Notes: a model not told the origin generated them from the sequence alone. DNA of 64,000 nt from Reichenbachiella sp. (GCF_033344935.1 NZ_JAWPMM010000001.1:1350001-1414000); one strand, 5' to 3'; positions 9,021-18,451 are shown, numbered from the stretch's first letter. Numbers and translations are program-made.

Positions 9021-9662
9021 TTATTCAGCTGCAGGTGCCTCAGCTCCTTCTGCTGCCTCTTCGCCTTCAGCTCCTTCTTCGCCTTCACCTTCTAATTCGT
9101 CTGCAGACTTACCTCTCAATGCTCTAGGTACTTCAACTACCGCAATAGATGCTTGTGGAGTATCAAGAATTTCGAAGTTGTCGGTGATTACATCGCTTAC
9201 TTTGATTGCTTTACCAAAATCAAGTGCAGTAATGTCAAGATCAATATGCTCAGGCATATTCTTAGGCAATGCTTTGATAGACAATAATCTTCTTTTGTGG
9301 ATCAGGGTTCCTCCATTAGAAACACCTTTTGAAACACCTGTCAAGTGAACTGGAATGTCCATTTTGATAGCCTTGCCAGTAAACCACTGCAAGAAGTCTA
9401 CGTGCAAAATCATTTCACTTACTGGGTGAAACTGGATATCCTGCATGATACAGTCATACTCAGCGCCTTCAACATTCACTTTTACAAAGTGCGCTTCAGA
9501 AGTATACACCAATTCTCTGAAAAGAATCGCTGGTGCGTAGAAGTGAATTTGTTCTTCGCCACCGTAAATTACACATGGTACTTGACCCTCGGCACGAAGA
9601 CTTTTCGCTTCTGATTTGCCGAGATTCGCTCTTTTATACCCTACAATCTCTATAGTTTTCAT
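9021..9662 (-). CDS. rplY: 50S ribosomal protein L25/general stress protein Ctc
   Basis: A 213-aa two-domain L25 (Ctc/TL5 form) that binds 5S rRNA. The N-terminal L25 domain is residues 1-90 (EIVGYKRANLGKSEAKSLRAE, with PCVIYGGEEQIHFYAPA) and the TL5-type C-terminal domain about 95-190. A low-complexity Glu/Ala/Gly tail (EGEGEEGAEGEEAAEGAEA) follows, which is common in Bacteroidetes homologues. It sits 15 bp downstream of prs, so the two are probably co-transcribed. Confidence 0.94.
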   Translation of the reverse strand: MKTIEIVGYKRANLGKSEAKSLRAEGQVPCVIYGGEEQIHFYAPAILFRELVYTSEAHFVKVNVEGAEYDCIMQDIQFHPVSEMILHVDFLQWFTGKAIKMDIPVHLTGVSKGVSNGGTLIHKRRLLSIKALPKNMPEHIDLDITALDFGKAIKVSDVITDNFEILDTPQASIAVVEVPRALRGKSADELEGEGEEGAEGEEAAEGAEAPAAE

Positions 9663-9677
9663 ACTACTTTATATATG

Positions 9678-10607
9678 TTATTGAATAAATAATGAACTAA
9701 TTGATTCGTGGTCATGGATTTTCCTGATCGCTTTCGCAAAAAGCTCTGCCATGCTAGCCACTTTGATTTTCGAAGATTGACCTTCATTTATTTTAATGCT
9801 GTCAGTTACTACTAACTCTTCCAGCTCAGAACTATCTACATTTTCGTAAGCTTTACCAGATAAAATTGGGTGCGTACAGAATGCTCTTACAGAGATAGCT
9901 CCTTTTTCTTTTAGCAAGTTGGCTGCCTTAGTCAATGTGCCTGCCGTATCAATAATGTCATCTACCAGGATAACATTTTTTCCTTCAACGTCTCCAATGA
10001 CTTGCATAGAAGCGACTTCATTGGCTCTTTTTCTGTGTTTATCACAAACCACCATTTCTGCTTCGAAGAATTTGGCAAATTCTCTTACTCTTTTTGTACT
10101 TCCTACATCTGGAGCAGCAAAAATTAGGTTATCCAAATTCAATTTCTTGATGTATGGCACGAAGATAGAAGCGGCTACCAAATGGTCTACCGGAATATCA
10201 AAAAATCCTTGAATCTGGTCGGCATGAAGGTCGCAAGTCATTAATCGATCTGCTCCAGCTGCTTGCAGTACGTTGGCCATCAACTTTGCTGCGATTGAAA
10301 CTCTCGGTTTGTCCTTTCTGTCTTGTCGTGCATAGCCGTAGTAAGGCACTACACAAGTCACAGACTTGGCACTGGCTCTTTTAGCCGCATCGATCATAAG
10401 TAAAAGCTCGATGAGATTGTCGGAAGGACCAGTAGATTGAATAATGAAAACATCGCAGCCACGAACAGTTTCATTGTAGCTAAATGATAGCTCACCATCG
10501 CTGAATTTCTTGGACGTTGAGTTTCCAAGCGGTTTGCCATAACTATTAGCGATTTTGGTGGCTAATTCTTTGGATCCGTTTCCGGCGAAGATTTTAACTG
10601 CAGACAT
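9678..10607 (-). CDS. prs: Ribose-phosphate pyrophosphokinase
   Basis: A 309-aa PRPP synthetase (ribose 5-phosphate plus ATP gives PRPP) that feeds nucleotide, His and Trp synthesis. Signature segments are the Mg/ATP loop (TCDLHADQIQGFFDIPVDHL) and the PRPP-binding loop (VILVDDIIDTAGTLTKAA), with VVPYYGYARQDRKD in between. The start codon is only 24 nt from the hairpin after tRNA-Gln and no separate promoter is seen in that gap. It may be expressed by read-through from the tRNA promoter. Confidence 0.95.
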   Translation of the reverse strand: MSAVKIFAGNGSKELATKIANSYGKPLGNSTSKKFSDGELSFSYNETVRGCDVFIIQSTGPSDNLIELLLMIDAAKRASAKSVTCVVPYYGYARQDRKDKPRVSIAAKLMANVLQAAGADRLMTCDLHADQIQGFFDIPVDHLVAASIFVPYIKKLNLDNLIFAAPDVGSTKRVREFAKFFEAEMVVCDKHRKRANEVASMQVIGDVEGKNVILVDDIIDTAGTLTKAANLLKEKGAISVRAFCTHPILSGKAYENVDSSELEELVVTDSIKINEGQSSKIKVASMAELFAKAIRKIHDHESISSLFIQ

Positions 10608-10630
10608 GTCTCTTGCGTTAGTGAAATAAA

Positions 10631-10664
10631 AGAAGCTATCTCAATAGAGATAGCTTCTTTTTTT
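10631..10664. terminator. Strong hairpin between tRNA-Gln and prs
   Basis: A perfect 12-bp stem (AGAAGCTATCTC and GAGATAGCTTCT) with an AATA loop and T tracts on both strands. In the tRNA-prs direction it is followed by TTTTATTTC and then, within 24 nt, by the prs start codon. It may act as tRNA terminator, as attenuator, or as an mRNA 5' stabiliser after tRNA processing. Confidence 0.75.
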
Positions 10665-10665
10665 G

Positions 10666-10738
10666 TTGGTCTACTAGGGCTCGAACCTAGACTCTTCTGG
10701 ACCAAAACCAGACGTGTTGCCAGTTACACCATAGACCA
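10666..10738 (-). tRNA. tRNA-Gln (anticodon TTG)
   Basis: A 73-nt cloverleaf. Acceptor arms TGGTCTA and TAGACCA pair fully, and the discriminator base is A. The anticodon stem is TCTGG/CCAGA with loop TTTTGGT, so the anticodon is TTG. The T arm carries GGTTCGAGCCC-like sequence. The 3' CCA is not encoded, as is usual in Bacteroidetes. Confidence 0.95.
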
Positions 10739-10766
10739 GTGTTGCACCCCTCTTATTTTGGGAACA

Positions 10767-10797
10767 CAAAAGTAGATATTTGCCTGAATAATGCCAA
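10767..10797 (-). promoter_or_regulatory. Promoter of tRNA-Gln
   Basis: On the minus strand, TTG (10795-10797), 20 bp, then TACTTTTG (10767-10774). This fits the Bacteroidetes consensus and lies about 30 bp before the mature tRNA 5' end. Confidence 0.7.
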
Positions 10798-10835
10798 GCC
10801 TTGGCGATAAAAAAGCTAAATATTTTTACTTTTTT

Positions 10836-13800
10836 CTACTGATGTCCCTTCACCCATTCTTTAGCGTTGATAAACGCCTGAATCCATGGGGTAATTTCAT
10901 TAGCAGTCTCCGTGTAGTGCGCCCAGTTCCAAGGGAACAAAGAACGTTCTAAGTGAGGCATCATGGCGAGATGTCTTCCATCTTTTGAATACACACCCGC
11001 TACATTGTAATCAGATCCATTAGGATTGCCTGGATAGGCCTCGTGTGCATATTTCAAACAAACCGTATAATTACTTTCTGTTAGAGGTAACTCAAACTTA
11101 CCTTCGCCATGAGCTACCCAAACACCCATTCTCGTATTCGACAAGTTGCCTAACATCACAGAATCGTTTTGAGGAATAGTGACATCAAGGAAAATAGACT
11201 CAAACTTGCCAGAAGCATTGTGAGCCATTTTAGGATGGTTTTCTATTTCAGGGAACACCAAGCCTAATTCCATCATCAGCTGACAACCGTTGCAAACCCC
11301 TAAACTCAGAGTGTCAGGTCGAGCGTAAAAATTCTTTAATGCTGTGTTAGCTTTTTCGTTGTAAAGGAAAGCGCCGGCCCAGCCTTTCGCTGATCCTAGT
11401 ACATCTGAATTGGAGAAACCGCCAACAAATACGATCATGTTTACATCAGACAAATCCTCTCTACCTGAGATCAAATCCGTCATGTGGACGTCCTTAACGT
11501 CAAATCCAGCCAAGTGTAAAGCGTAGGCCATTTCTCTATCACCATTCACACCTTTTTCTCGGATGATGGCAGCTTTGATACCTGATTTTTCTTTTCTTTT
11601 TTGATCTATTCCTAGAGAACTAATGGTTCCTTTCCAATCAGCAGGGAAAGCATATTGAAGCGCTTGATTTTTGTAGCTCTCAAAACGAGACTTTGCATTG
11701 CTCGCTTCCGTTTGATGTTGCTCTAGCAGATAAGAAGTTTTGAACCAAGTGTCTCTGAGCTCATCAATATTCAGTGAATGATTGTTATTATTGGACTTAA
11801 TGTCAAACGAACGGTTCAAATTAACTGATCCTATTTTTTCAACGGAAACGCCGTCCAAAGCATCTAGTGAAGCATCTTTTGCTATCTGAATTACCAATGC
11901 AGGACTTTCACTAAATGCTACTTCTGAGAGATTCGAATTCAACGCACTCAAGTCAATGCTTGCACCACTTTGCGTAGTAGGGAAGTGCATTTCTAATAAG
12001 GTAGTTATCAAGCCACCCGCAGACACATCGTGTCCCGCCAGCACATGTCCATCCTTGATCAATTGCTGGACAGCGGCAAATGCTTTTTTGAAGTATCCGG
12101 CATCCGGAGAAGAAGCTGGGTTAGTTCCTACCGTATTTTTAATTTGCCCAAAACTGGATCCATCGAGCGCAAACGTACCGTCAGAAAGCGGGATATATAT
12201 TAATGTCGAATCAGCAACGGGTTTGATGTCTGGTGTCACTGTTTGACGAATGTCTGAAACTTCACCCACAGTTGAAATGATAACCGTACCTGGTGAGTCT
12301 ACAGTCTTTCCGTCATTGTACTTCTGTGTCATGGACAAAGAGTCCTTTCCAGTTGGGATATTAATTCCCAAAGCGATAGCATATTCGCTTACTGCTTCTA
12401 CGGCATCATAAAGTCTCGCTCTTTCTCCCTCTGTCTTGGTAGGCCACATCCAGTTGGCACTCAGTGATACGCCACCCAAACCGTGCGTAAGTGGTGCCCA
12501 GATTATATTTGTTAATGCTTTAGTAATGGCCAATTGCGAACCTTTAGCTGGGTTGGCAATAGCTGCCACTGGCGCATGACCGATGGAAGTAGCAATTCCT
12601 TTGTTGTTTACAAAGTCGAGTGCCATTACAGCTACATTGTTTAGAGGCAACTGAATTTCTCCGCAAGTCTGCTGCTTGGCTACTCGGCCGGTTACCGATC
12701 GGTCTACTTTGTTTGTCAACCAATCTTTACAAGCCACTGCTTCCAGTTGAAGCACTTGTTTCAAGTCTTCTAAGAAGTCTGCATCGTTGGCAACTGCAGA
12801 TTGATAAGGCTTTTGAAGTTTTTTATCTTTTAATATCGTTTTTGGTGCTGAGCCAAACATATCCGAAAGCCCCCAATCCATAGCAGCTTTGTCGCTGTCT
12901 TTGTGCTTCATAGTGAATTTCATATCACCAGTGGCTTCGCCTGCTACGAAAAGTGGTGCTCTTTCGCGGTCAGCAATCTCCTTCAATCCAGGGATGTCCT
13001 TGTCGGCTATAGCTAATCCCATTCTTTCTTGAGATTCGTTACCGATAATTTCTTTGTTTGATAGTGTAGGGTCTCCTACTGGGAGTTGATCGATATGGAT
13101 CTGACCTCCGATATCTTCAATCAATTCAGAAAGACAATTTAAATGTCCGCCAGCGCCATGATCGTGAACTGATACAATTGGATTATTGTCGCTTTCTGCT
13201 AAAGCTCGAAGCGCATTAGCCACTCTTTTCTGCATTTCAGGGTTGGATCGCTGAATGGCATTGAGTTCGATTGCATTGGAGTGCTCTCCTGTGGATACAG
13301 AGGAAACAGCACCACCGCCCATTCCGATGCGGTAATTGTCACCACCCATCACTACGATTTTGTCTCCTTTAGTTAATGGCTTTTTCTGTGCATCAGACAA
13401 TTTTCCATATCCGACACCACCTGCCATCATGATCACTTTGTCGAAACCTTGTGTGTCTCCATTCTCTTCATGCTCGAAAGTGAGGACACTTCCGCAGATT
13501 AGTGGCATACCAAATTTGTTTCCAAAGTCGCTGGCACCATTGGAAGCTTTGATTAAAATGTCAAGAGGAGTTTGGTACAACCACTCTCTGGCTTTGGTTT
13601 TTTCTTCCCACTTTTTCCCTTGTTCTAATCTAGGGTAGGAGGTCATGTATACTGCAGTGCCAGCAAGAGGGATACTGCCTTGTCCACCAGCCATACGATC
13701 TCTGATTTCTCCTCCTGAGCCAGTTGCCGCTCCATTGAATGGCTCAACAGTGGTAGGGAAGTTGTGTGTCTCCGCTTTGAGTGAAATCACAGAATCAATG

Positions 13801-14498
13801 TCTTTGGTTTCGAAGTAGTCTGCTTTGTTTTGAGTCTTTGGAGCGAATTGCTCCATTTTAGGACCTTTGATAAAGGCTACATTGTCTTTGTAGGCAGATT
13901 CGATTTGTCCTGGATGGGTTTCAGAGGTTTTTCTGATCAGTTTGAACAACGACACTGGTTTTTCTTCTCCGTCGATGATAAACTGTCCGTTGAATATTTT
14001 GTGACGGCAGTGCTCAGAATTCACCTGAGAAAAGCCGAATACTTCGCTGTCAGTCAACGGTCGACCTAGTCTAAGTGCTACACTTTCTAAGTAAACCACT
14101 TCTTCTTCGCTCAGCGCTAGTCCTTCGCTCTGGTTGTAGCTTCTAATGTCTTCGATATCCTGAATAGCTTCAGGCTGCTTGTTGATGATATAAACTTCTT
14201 CGTTTAGTGCCTCATATTTTTGATTGAGCATTGGGTCGAAATTACCTTCAGTGTGGAATTCTTCAATTCGCTCAATGCCTTCAATGCCCATGTTTTGTGT
14301 GATTTCCACTGCATTGGTACTCCAAGGAGTAATCATCTCCTGACGTGGTCCAATGAAAGAACCTGGTAGGTTTTTTTCACTTAGAACCTCTGCATTACCA
14401 AAAAGCCATTGGAGCTTTTCTATGCTAGCAGCGTCTAGATCGGATTTTGATTTTAAAAGATAGTAGGTGGTGGGATTTTTCTTGAATATAAAGATCAT
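10836..14498 (-). CDS. purL: Phosphoribosylformylglycinamidine synthase, large single-chain form
   Basis: A 1220-aa single-chain PurL that makes FGAM from FGAR, ATP and glutamine in purine synthesis. The AIRS-like synthase halves cover most of the chain (SEVFGFSQVNSEHCRHKIFNG, AETHNFPTTVEPFNGAATG, then the second half with NWMWP and GKDSLSM). A C-terminal glutamine amidotransferase domain carries the nucleophile in LGVCNGCQLMMELG and the downstream H/E pair in MPHLERSLFPWNWA. The ATG at 14498 is preferred: an in-frame TTG at 14525 overlaps the -7 promoter element. It is downstream of its own promoter and not in an operon. Confidence 0.96.
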   Translation of the reverse strand: MIFIFKKNPTTYYLLKSKSDLDAASIEKLQWLFGNAEVLSEKNLPGSFIGPRQEMITPWSTNAVEITQNMGIEGIERIEEFHTEGNFDPMLNQKYEALNEEVYIINKQPEAIQDIEDIRSYNQSEGLALSEEEVVYLESVALRLGRPLTDSEVFGFSQVNSEHCRHKIFNGQFIIDGEEKPVSLFKLIRKTSETHPGQIESAYKDNVAFIKGPKMEQFAPKTQNKADYFETKDIDSVISLKAETHNFPTTVEPFNGAATGSGGEIRDRMAGGQGSIPLAGTAVYMTSYPRLEQGKKWEEKTKAREWLYQTPLDILIKASNGASDFGNKFGMPLICGSVLTFEHEENGDTQGFDKVIMMAGGVGYGKLSDAQKKPLTKGDKIVVMGGDNYRIGMGGGAVSSVSTGEHSNAIELNAIQRSNPEMQKRVANALRALAESDNNPIVSVHDHGAGGHLNCLSELIEDIGGQIHIDQLPVGDPTLSNKEIIGNESQERMGLAIADKDIPGLKEIADRERAPLFVAGEATGDMKFTMKHKDSDKAAMDWGLSDMFGSAPKTILKDKKLQKPYQSAVANDADFLEDLKQVLQLEAVACKDWLTNKVDRSVTGRVAKQQTCGEIQLPLNNVAVMALDFVNNKGIATSIGHAPVAAIANPAKGSQLAITKALTNIIWAPLTHGLGGVSLSANWMWPTKTEGERARLYDAVEAVSEYAIALGINIPTGKDSLSMTQKYNDGKTVDSPGTVIISTVGEVSDIRQTVTPDIKPVADSTLIYIPLSDGTFALDGSSFGQIKNTVGTNPASSPDAGYFKKAFAAVQQLIKDGHVLAGHDVSAGGLITTLLEMHFPTTQSGASIDLSALNSNLSEVAFSESPALVIQIAKDASLDALDGVSVEKIGSVNLNRSFDIKSNNNNHSLNIDELRDTWFKTSYLLEQHQTEASNAKSRFESYKNQALQYAFPADWKGTISSLGIDQKRKEKSGIKAAIIREKGVNGDREMAYALHLAGFDVKDVHMTDLISGREDLSDVNMIVFVGGFSNSDVLGSAKGWAGAFLYNEKANTALKNFYARPDTLSLGVCNGCQLMMELGLVFPEIENHPKMAHNASGKFESIFLDVTIPQNDSVMLGNLSNTRMGVWVAHGEGKFELPLTESNYTVCLKYAHEAYPGNPNGSDYNVAGVYSKDGRHLAMMPHLERSLFPWNWAHYTETANEITPWIQAFINAKEWVKGHQ

Positions 14499-14522
14499 CG
14501 AAGAAGGACTGTTTATCAGCCG

Positions 14523-14530
14523 CAAAAGTA
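14523..14530 (-). promoter_or_regulatory. -7 element upstream of purL
   Basis: TACTTTTG on the minus strand matches TAnnTTTG exactly and lies about 25 bp before the purL ATG. The best TTTG upstream is only 12 bp away, so the -33 box is uncertain. It argues against the longer TTG start. Confidence 0.45.
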
Positions 14531-14588
14531 AGATGATTGGCTCAAAAGTTGGGTATGGGATATAGTATTATTGTGGATTTTTCTTTTA

Positions 14589-15551
14589 CTATAATTTGAA
14601 AGAAACTGGGAGAGAAAGAATGAAGGATTGTGGGTTGCCTCGGGATGTCCCAGGAATCCACTCCACCGAAGTTTCTTCGAAAATTCTCAAGGCTTCCTGG
14701 TTACAGTCTGGGCTCAACCCTTTAATTATATAATAATCCGCTACTCGGCCGTTTTTATCGATAGTATAGGCGATATGGACAGTGCCCTGCAGACCAATCT
14801 TTTTAGCACTCTTTGGGTATCGCATTTCTTTAGTCAGTTTTTCATAATACTTTGGGAAGCCCATAGTAGGAGAGGGTAGTGTATTGATTTGTGTGTAGCT
14901 GTGTTTAGTACTATCCAGTTTCGTGCTGGTGCCGCTGATTAATTCACCTCCTTTGTATTTTTCGGTATAGAATGAATGGCCGTTAGGATAGTAGCCCTTC
15001 CACGTTCCGCTTCGCATGCCTTTATATATTTTGCCCTTGGCTGAAATGCTTAAGTCAGCACGATATTCAATTAGGTTTCCCATACCATCTTTGACTAATT
15101 GATTACCTAAGGAGTCCCAGGCATTGTAAGTGCGATGATTTATTTCCGTGGCTGTGGAATACCCAGTGTATTCTCGTTCTAATGCTTTCACTCCATTTGG
15201 ATACCAGAAGACGTAGCCGCCAAATATGTGTCCATTTTTTAATTGATATTTTTCTTTAACCTGGCCATTTTCATAATATTCTACGCCTATTCCAATTTGT
15301 TGGCCGCTTTCGTCATATGTTTTTTTGGCTTTCGTTTTTCCATTGGAAGTGAATTTTTCAGTGACTTTTCCAATGAAGTAATTTTTGTCATTAGGAATTA
15401 CACCTGTAGCTGAATAATAGGCTATACTTTGATCAACGGGCTGACCTGCTTTATCGAAATAAAGTGTTTGTGTAGGTTGTGCTAGACAAGCTCCATGGAG
15501 TAAGAAGCAAAAGACGAAGGTTTTGAAAATATTGTTAGCTATTGAGCGCAT
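14589..15551 (-). CDS. MORN-repeat protein with C-terminal TonB domain
   Basis: A 320-aa exported protein. The signal peptide (IFKTFVFCFLLHGACLAQ) is followed by repeated MORN/YwqK-like strands (EYYENGQVKEKYQLKNG, VFWYPNGVKALEREY, GYYPNGHSFYTEKY). A C-terminal TonB-type domain of about 80 aa follows (GLQGTVHIAYTIDKNGRVADY ending LPVSFKL). This architecture is common in Bacteroidetes and probably works in the periplasm as an envelope adaptor; its partner is unknown. ATG 15551 is preferred over the upstream start at 15575. Its start overlaps the end of the hydrolase gene by 17 bp, so the two are translationally coupled. Confidence 0.8.
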   Translation of the reverse strand: MRSIANNIFKTFVFCFLLHGACLAQPTQTLYFDKAGQPVDQSIAYYSATGVIPNDKNYFIGKVTEKFTSNGKTKAKKTYDESGQQIGIGVEYYENGQVKEKYQLKNGHIFGGYVFWYPNGVKALEREYTGYSTATEINHRTYNAWDSLGNQLVKDGMGNLIEYRADLSISAKGKIYKGMRSGTWKGYYPNGHSFYTEKYKGGELISGTSTKLDSTKHSYTQINTLPSPTMGFPKYYEKLTKEMRYPKSAKKIGLQGTVHIAYTIDKNGRVADYYIIKGLSPDCNQEALRIFEETSVEWIPGTSRGNPQSFILSLPVSFKL

Positions 15552-16350
15552 TAGATACTTCCACAAATGATTCATTCAAAAGTTTGGTGTGTCCTGTGTC
15601 TAAGATAATGACTTTCGCTTGTGGTATTTGGTTTAAGAAATAGAAATGTCGCTCAGGTTGAATGATTTTGTCGTATTTTCCGAAAATTACTGTAGTCTTA
15701 AAATTCCCAGTGTTTATACGCTCGATGAGTTCGGCTTGTCGCATTCTAAACTTGCGTAAGGTGATCCATGAATGATAGACTCTCATTCGCTGATCCTTGT
15801 CCTGTAGCTGAGTACGAGAAAAATCTATCGTCCATTGATTAAACATTTTGGTCTTTTCCAACAGATCCAGAAAAATGAAAAACGGCTTAGGGTTTCTCAT
15901 GAAGAAACCAAATAGCTGCTCCGAACCCAAAGGGAAAGTGGCAAACTCATAGGAACTACGTTTCACAATACCATCGGGAGCAATCAACAGGCAATGGTCA
16001 ATGCGATTTTCGAAAGATTTTAATGTACTAGAAGTATATCTACCTCCTAAGCTGTATCCCAAAACTGAAAAGCGATCAATATTCAAGTGATTAAGAAACC
16101 CAGCAAAAATATTTTTCCATTCCTCTTGAAGTAAATATTTGGAGCCGCCCTGTCGTACACTCTTTCCGTGATAAAACAAATTGACGCTTACCACCTGATG
16201 ATCGACTAATCCACTCGATAAGTCATTGAATACCATTAAGTTTTGCCCAAATCCATGAAAGCAAATCAGTGTTTTTTCTCCGTTACCGGAGCACGCGTAT
16301 TCCAGTTGAATTGATTGAGAGTGAATGTATAGTTTGGGCGAATGGTTCAT
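15535..16350 (-). CDS. Alpha/beta-fold hydrolase
   Basis: A 271-aa protein with the alpha/beta hydrolase layout. The oxyanion segment is CFHGFGQN, the nucleophile elbow GYSLGG (Ser), the acid in VIFGKYDKIIQPE and the His in DTGHTKLLNE. No signal peptide is seen. The substrate cannot be predicted. The ATG at 16350 is chosen; a TTG three codons upstream is less likely. It is divergent from the TetR gene, so both may respond to the operator-like repeats between them. Confidence 0.85.
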   Translation of the reverse strand: MNHSPKLYIHSQSIQLEYACSGNGEKTLICFHGFGQNLMVFNDLSSGLVDHQVVSVNLFYHGKSVRQGGSKYLLQEEWKNIFAGFLNHLNIDRFSVLGYSLGGRYTSSTLKSFENRIDHCLLIAPDGIVKRSSYEFATFPLGSEQLFGFFMRNPKPFFIFLDLLEKTKMFNQWTIDFSRTQLQDKDQRMRVYHSWITLRKFRMRQAELIERINTGNFKTTVIFGKYDKIIQPERHFYFLNQIPQAKVIILDTGHTKLLNESFVEVSNALNS

Positions 16351-16377
16351 TGCGGACAAAAAAATACCAGAAAAATT

Positions 16378-16400
16378 CGAACAAATATTGATTTTGTTCG
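16378..16400. promoter_or_regulatory. Inverted repeat, candidate operator 1 (hydrolase/TetR intergenic)
   Basis: CGAACAAA and TTTGTTCG form a perfect 8-bp inverted repeat with a 7-nt spacer, 27 bp upstream of the hydrolase ATG. Size and symmetry suit a TetR-type dimer site. Confidence 0.5.
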
Positions 16401-16410
16401 TAGAAACTTC

Positions 16411-16438
16411 GGAAACTTTTAGTAATCATAAAGTTTCC
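16411..16438. promoter_or_regulatory. Inverted repeat, candidate operator 2 (upstream of tetR-type gene)
   Basis: GGAAACTTT and AAAGTTTCC form a perfect 9-bp inverted repeat with a 10-nt spacer, ending 19 bp before the regulator start. Such a position would allow autorepression and control of the efflux operon. Confidence 0.5.
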
Positions 16439-16457
16439 ATAGTTTCTTTGCGGTACA

Positions 16458-17084
16458 ATGATTAACAATACAAAGGAGAAAATATTAGAAAACACTGAAG
16501 CACTCTTTAATAAATATGGAGTACGAAGCGTGTCTATGGATGACATTGCAAGAGAACTTTCTATTTCTAAAAAGACGATTTATCAGTTTTTTAAGGATAA
16601 GGATGAATTGGTGACTCTAATAACCAAAGGGCATATAGATCGAGAGCGATCAGAGATGGCGACCGTGAAGTCTACTGCTGAAAACGCAATTGATGAATTG
16701 TTCAAACTTTCACATTGTATTCGTGAACATGTTAAGGAAATTAACCCTTCGATGCTTTTTGACATACAAAAGTATCACCCAAGTGCATGGGCGCTGTGGT
16801 TGGAGTACAAGAATGTTTTTATTAAAAATACCATTTTGGATGTCATAGCAAGAGGGAAAAGTGAGGGGTATTTTAGACCTGAATTGGATGCTGAAATAAT
16901 ATCCACTTTTCGTGTTGAATCCATAGAGCTAAGCTTTGATGAAAAAATATTTCCAAGAGACAAATTTGATTTTACTGAAGTACAAATGACCTTATTTGAT
17001 CATTTTGTACATGGACTAATGACCGTAAAAGGTCTAGAACTATATGATAGCTTGATAGATGCTAAATCTTATGAGAGTAATTAA
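16458..17084 (+). CDS. TetR/AcrR family transcriptional regulator
   Basis: A 208-aa regulator. The N-terminal helix-turn-helix spans about residues 5-55 (NTEALFNKYGVRSVSMDDIARELSIS with KKTIYQFFKDKDELV), and the variable C-terminal domain would bind an inducer. It is the first gene of an operon with TolC, adaptor and RND pump genes; its end overlaps the TolC gene. TetR proteins in this position normally repress their own efflux operon until a substrate binds. The two inverted repeats upstream are candidate sites. Confidence 0.92.
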   Translation: MINNTKEKILENTEALFNKYGVRSVSMDDIARELSISKKTIYQFFKDKDELVTLITKGHIDRERSEMATVKSTAENAIDELFKLSHCIREHVKEINPSMLFDIQKYHPSAWALWLEYKNVFIKNTILDVIARGKSEGYFRPELDAEIISTFRVESIELSFDEKIFPRDKFDFTEVQMTLFDHFVHGLMTVKGLELYDSLIDAKSYESN

Positions 17085-18432
17085 ACAACCAATACTTTTA
17101 CTACTACTTACAATGGGTTTTGTGGCTGTTCACCAGGTGAGCATGGGCCAAAACCCCGAGTCGATGAGCGTCTCCTTAGAAGAGGCGATTGATTATGCGT
17201 TAGAAAACAATCAGCAGGTGAAAAATGCTAGGCTGGAAGAAGAAATAGCCGACAAGCAGGTGGGTGAAATTCTTGCCGATGGATTGCCACAGGTGAATGC
17301 AAATGCCAGTTTGATGCATAATTACAAAATTCAGCAAACGATTGTAGAATCTTCAAATGGTTTTCCTCCTGGTGTACCAGACGGTGAGGCTGTTGCTCTG
17401 GAATTTGGGATACCGTATACATCCGGTTTTGATTTTGGTTTGACGCAGATGGTGTTTGATGGTTCGTTTTTTATTGGACTTGAGGCAGCGAAGACCTTTA
17501 CCCAGCTCTCTAGAAAGGATCACATCAAAACGAAGATTGATATCGCAGAGGCGGTGTCTAAAGCCTATTTCGGAGTTTTAGTGAATGTGGAGCGATTGGC
17601 CTTAGTGGAACGAAATTATTCTCGATTGGATTCTTTGTTGCAAGAAACAGAGGTGATGTACCAGAACGGATTTGCTGAAAAAATTGATGTAAATAGAGTC
17701 AAAGTACAGTTTAACAATGTGAAGGTTGAAAAGGATAACTATCAACAAATTGTTGATTTATCTGAATCTATTCTAAAATTCCAAATGGGATTGAAGCCTA
17801 ACACACCATTGATATTAACAACTGAAATTCAAACGATAGATTATTTCAATTTTGAGACTATCAAGGACTTTACCTATGAACAAAGAATTGAGTATTCTCA
17901 GATGAACATCAGGAAAGAACTCAAGCAACTAGATATAAAAAATGTAAGAGCCAAATACTATCCAAAAATTGATCTCGTAGCCAACTACGGTAGAAATACG
18001 GGTAACACCTCCTTAGATGCGGTGTTTTCAGATGACTGGTTTGGGAATGGAGCCATAGGGCTGCGTGCTAGTGTGCCCATTTTTGATGGCATGAGGAAAC
18101 GCCGCCAGGTGCAACAAAGGCAATTACAAGCCCAGCAAATCGATTATTCCTTGAATCTATTGGAAAATAATATTGATGTAGAAATAGAACAGGCGCTGAC
18201 TTCGTACAACAGACAAATTGAAATGATGCAAGCACAAAGAGAAAACATGGAATTGTCTCAAGAAGTCTACGAAGTGGCTAAAATTAAATACAATGAAGGC
18301 GTGGGGTCAAACATCGAAGTGATCGATGCTGATGCTACCTTCAAACAAGCACAAATAAACTATTACAATGCGCTCTACGATGCGCTCATCTCAAAAATTG
18401 ACCTGCAAAAAGCCTATGGCATTTTGCTCTAA
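17059..18432 (+). CDS. TolC-family outer membrane efflux protein
   Basis: A 457-aa outer membrane factor. The signal peptide (ILLLLLTMGFVAVHQVSMGQ) is followed by two OEP repeats with long amphipathic helices (SLEEAIDYALENNQQVKNARLE, then YEVAKIKYNEGVGSNIEVIDA). These are the elements of the trimeric TolC channel that spans the outer membrane and periplasm. The gene overlaps the TetR gene by 14-26 bp, depending on whether the ATG at 17059 or 17071 is used. With the next two genes it forms a full tripartite pump. Confidence 0.92.
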   Translation: MLNLMRVIKQPILLLLLTMGFVAVHQVSMGQNPESMSVSLEEAIDYALENNQQVKNARLEEEIADKQVGEILADGLPQVNANASLMHNYKIQQTIVESSNGFPPGVPDGEAVALEFGIPYTSGFDFGLTQMVFDGSFFIGLEAAKTFTQLSRKDHIKTKIDIAEAVSKAYFGVLVNVERLALVERNYSRLDSLLQETEVMYQNGFAEKIDVNRVKVQFNNVKVEKDNYQQIVDLSESILKFQMGLKPNTPLILTTEIQTIDYFNFETIKDFTYEQRIEYSQMNIRKELKQLDIKNVRAKYYPKIDLVANYGRNTGNTSLDAVFSDDWFGNGAIGLRASVPIFDGMRKRRQVQQRQLQAQQIDYSLNLLENNIDVEIEQALTSYNRQIEMMQAQRENMELSQEVYEVAKIKYNEGVGSNIEVIDADATFKQAQINYYNALYDALISKIDLQKAYGILL

Positions 18433-18451
18433 GCTAATAACCTCTTTAAAA

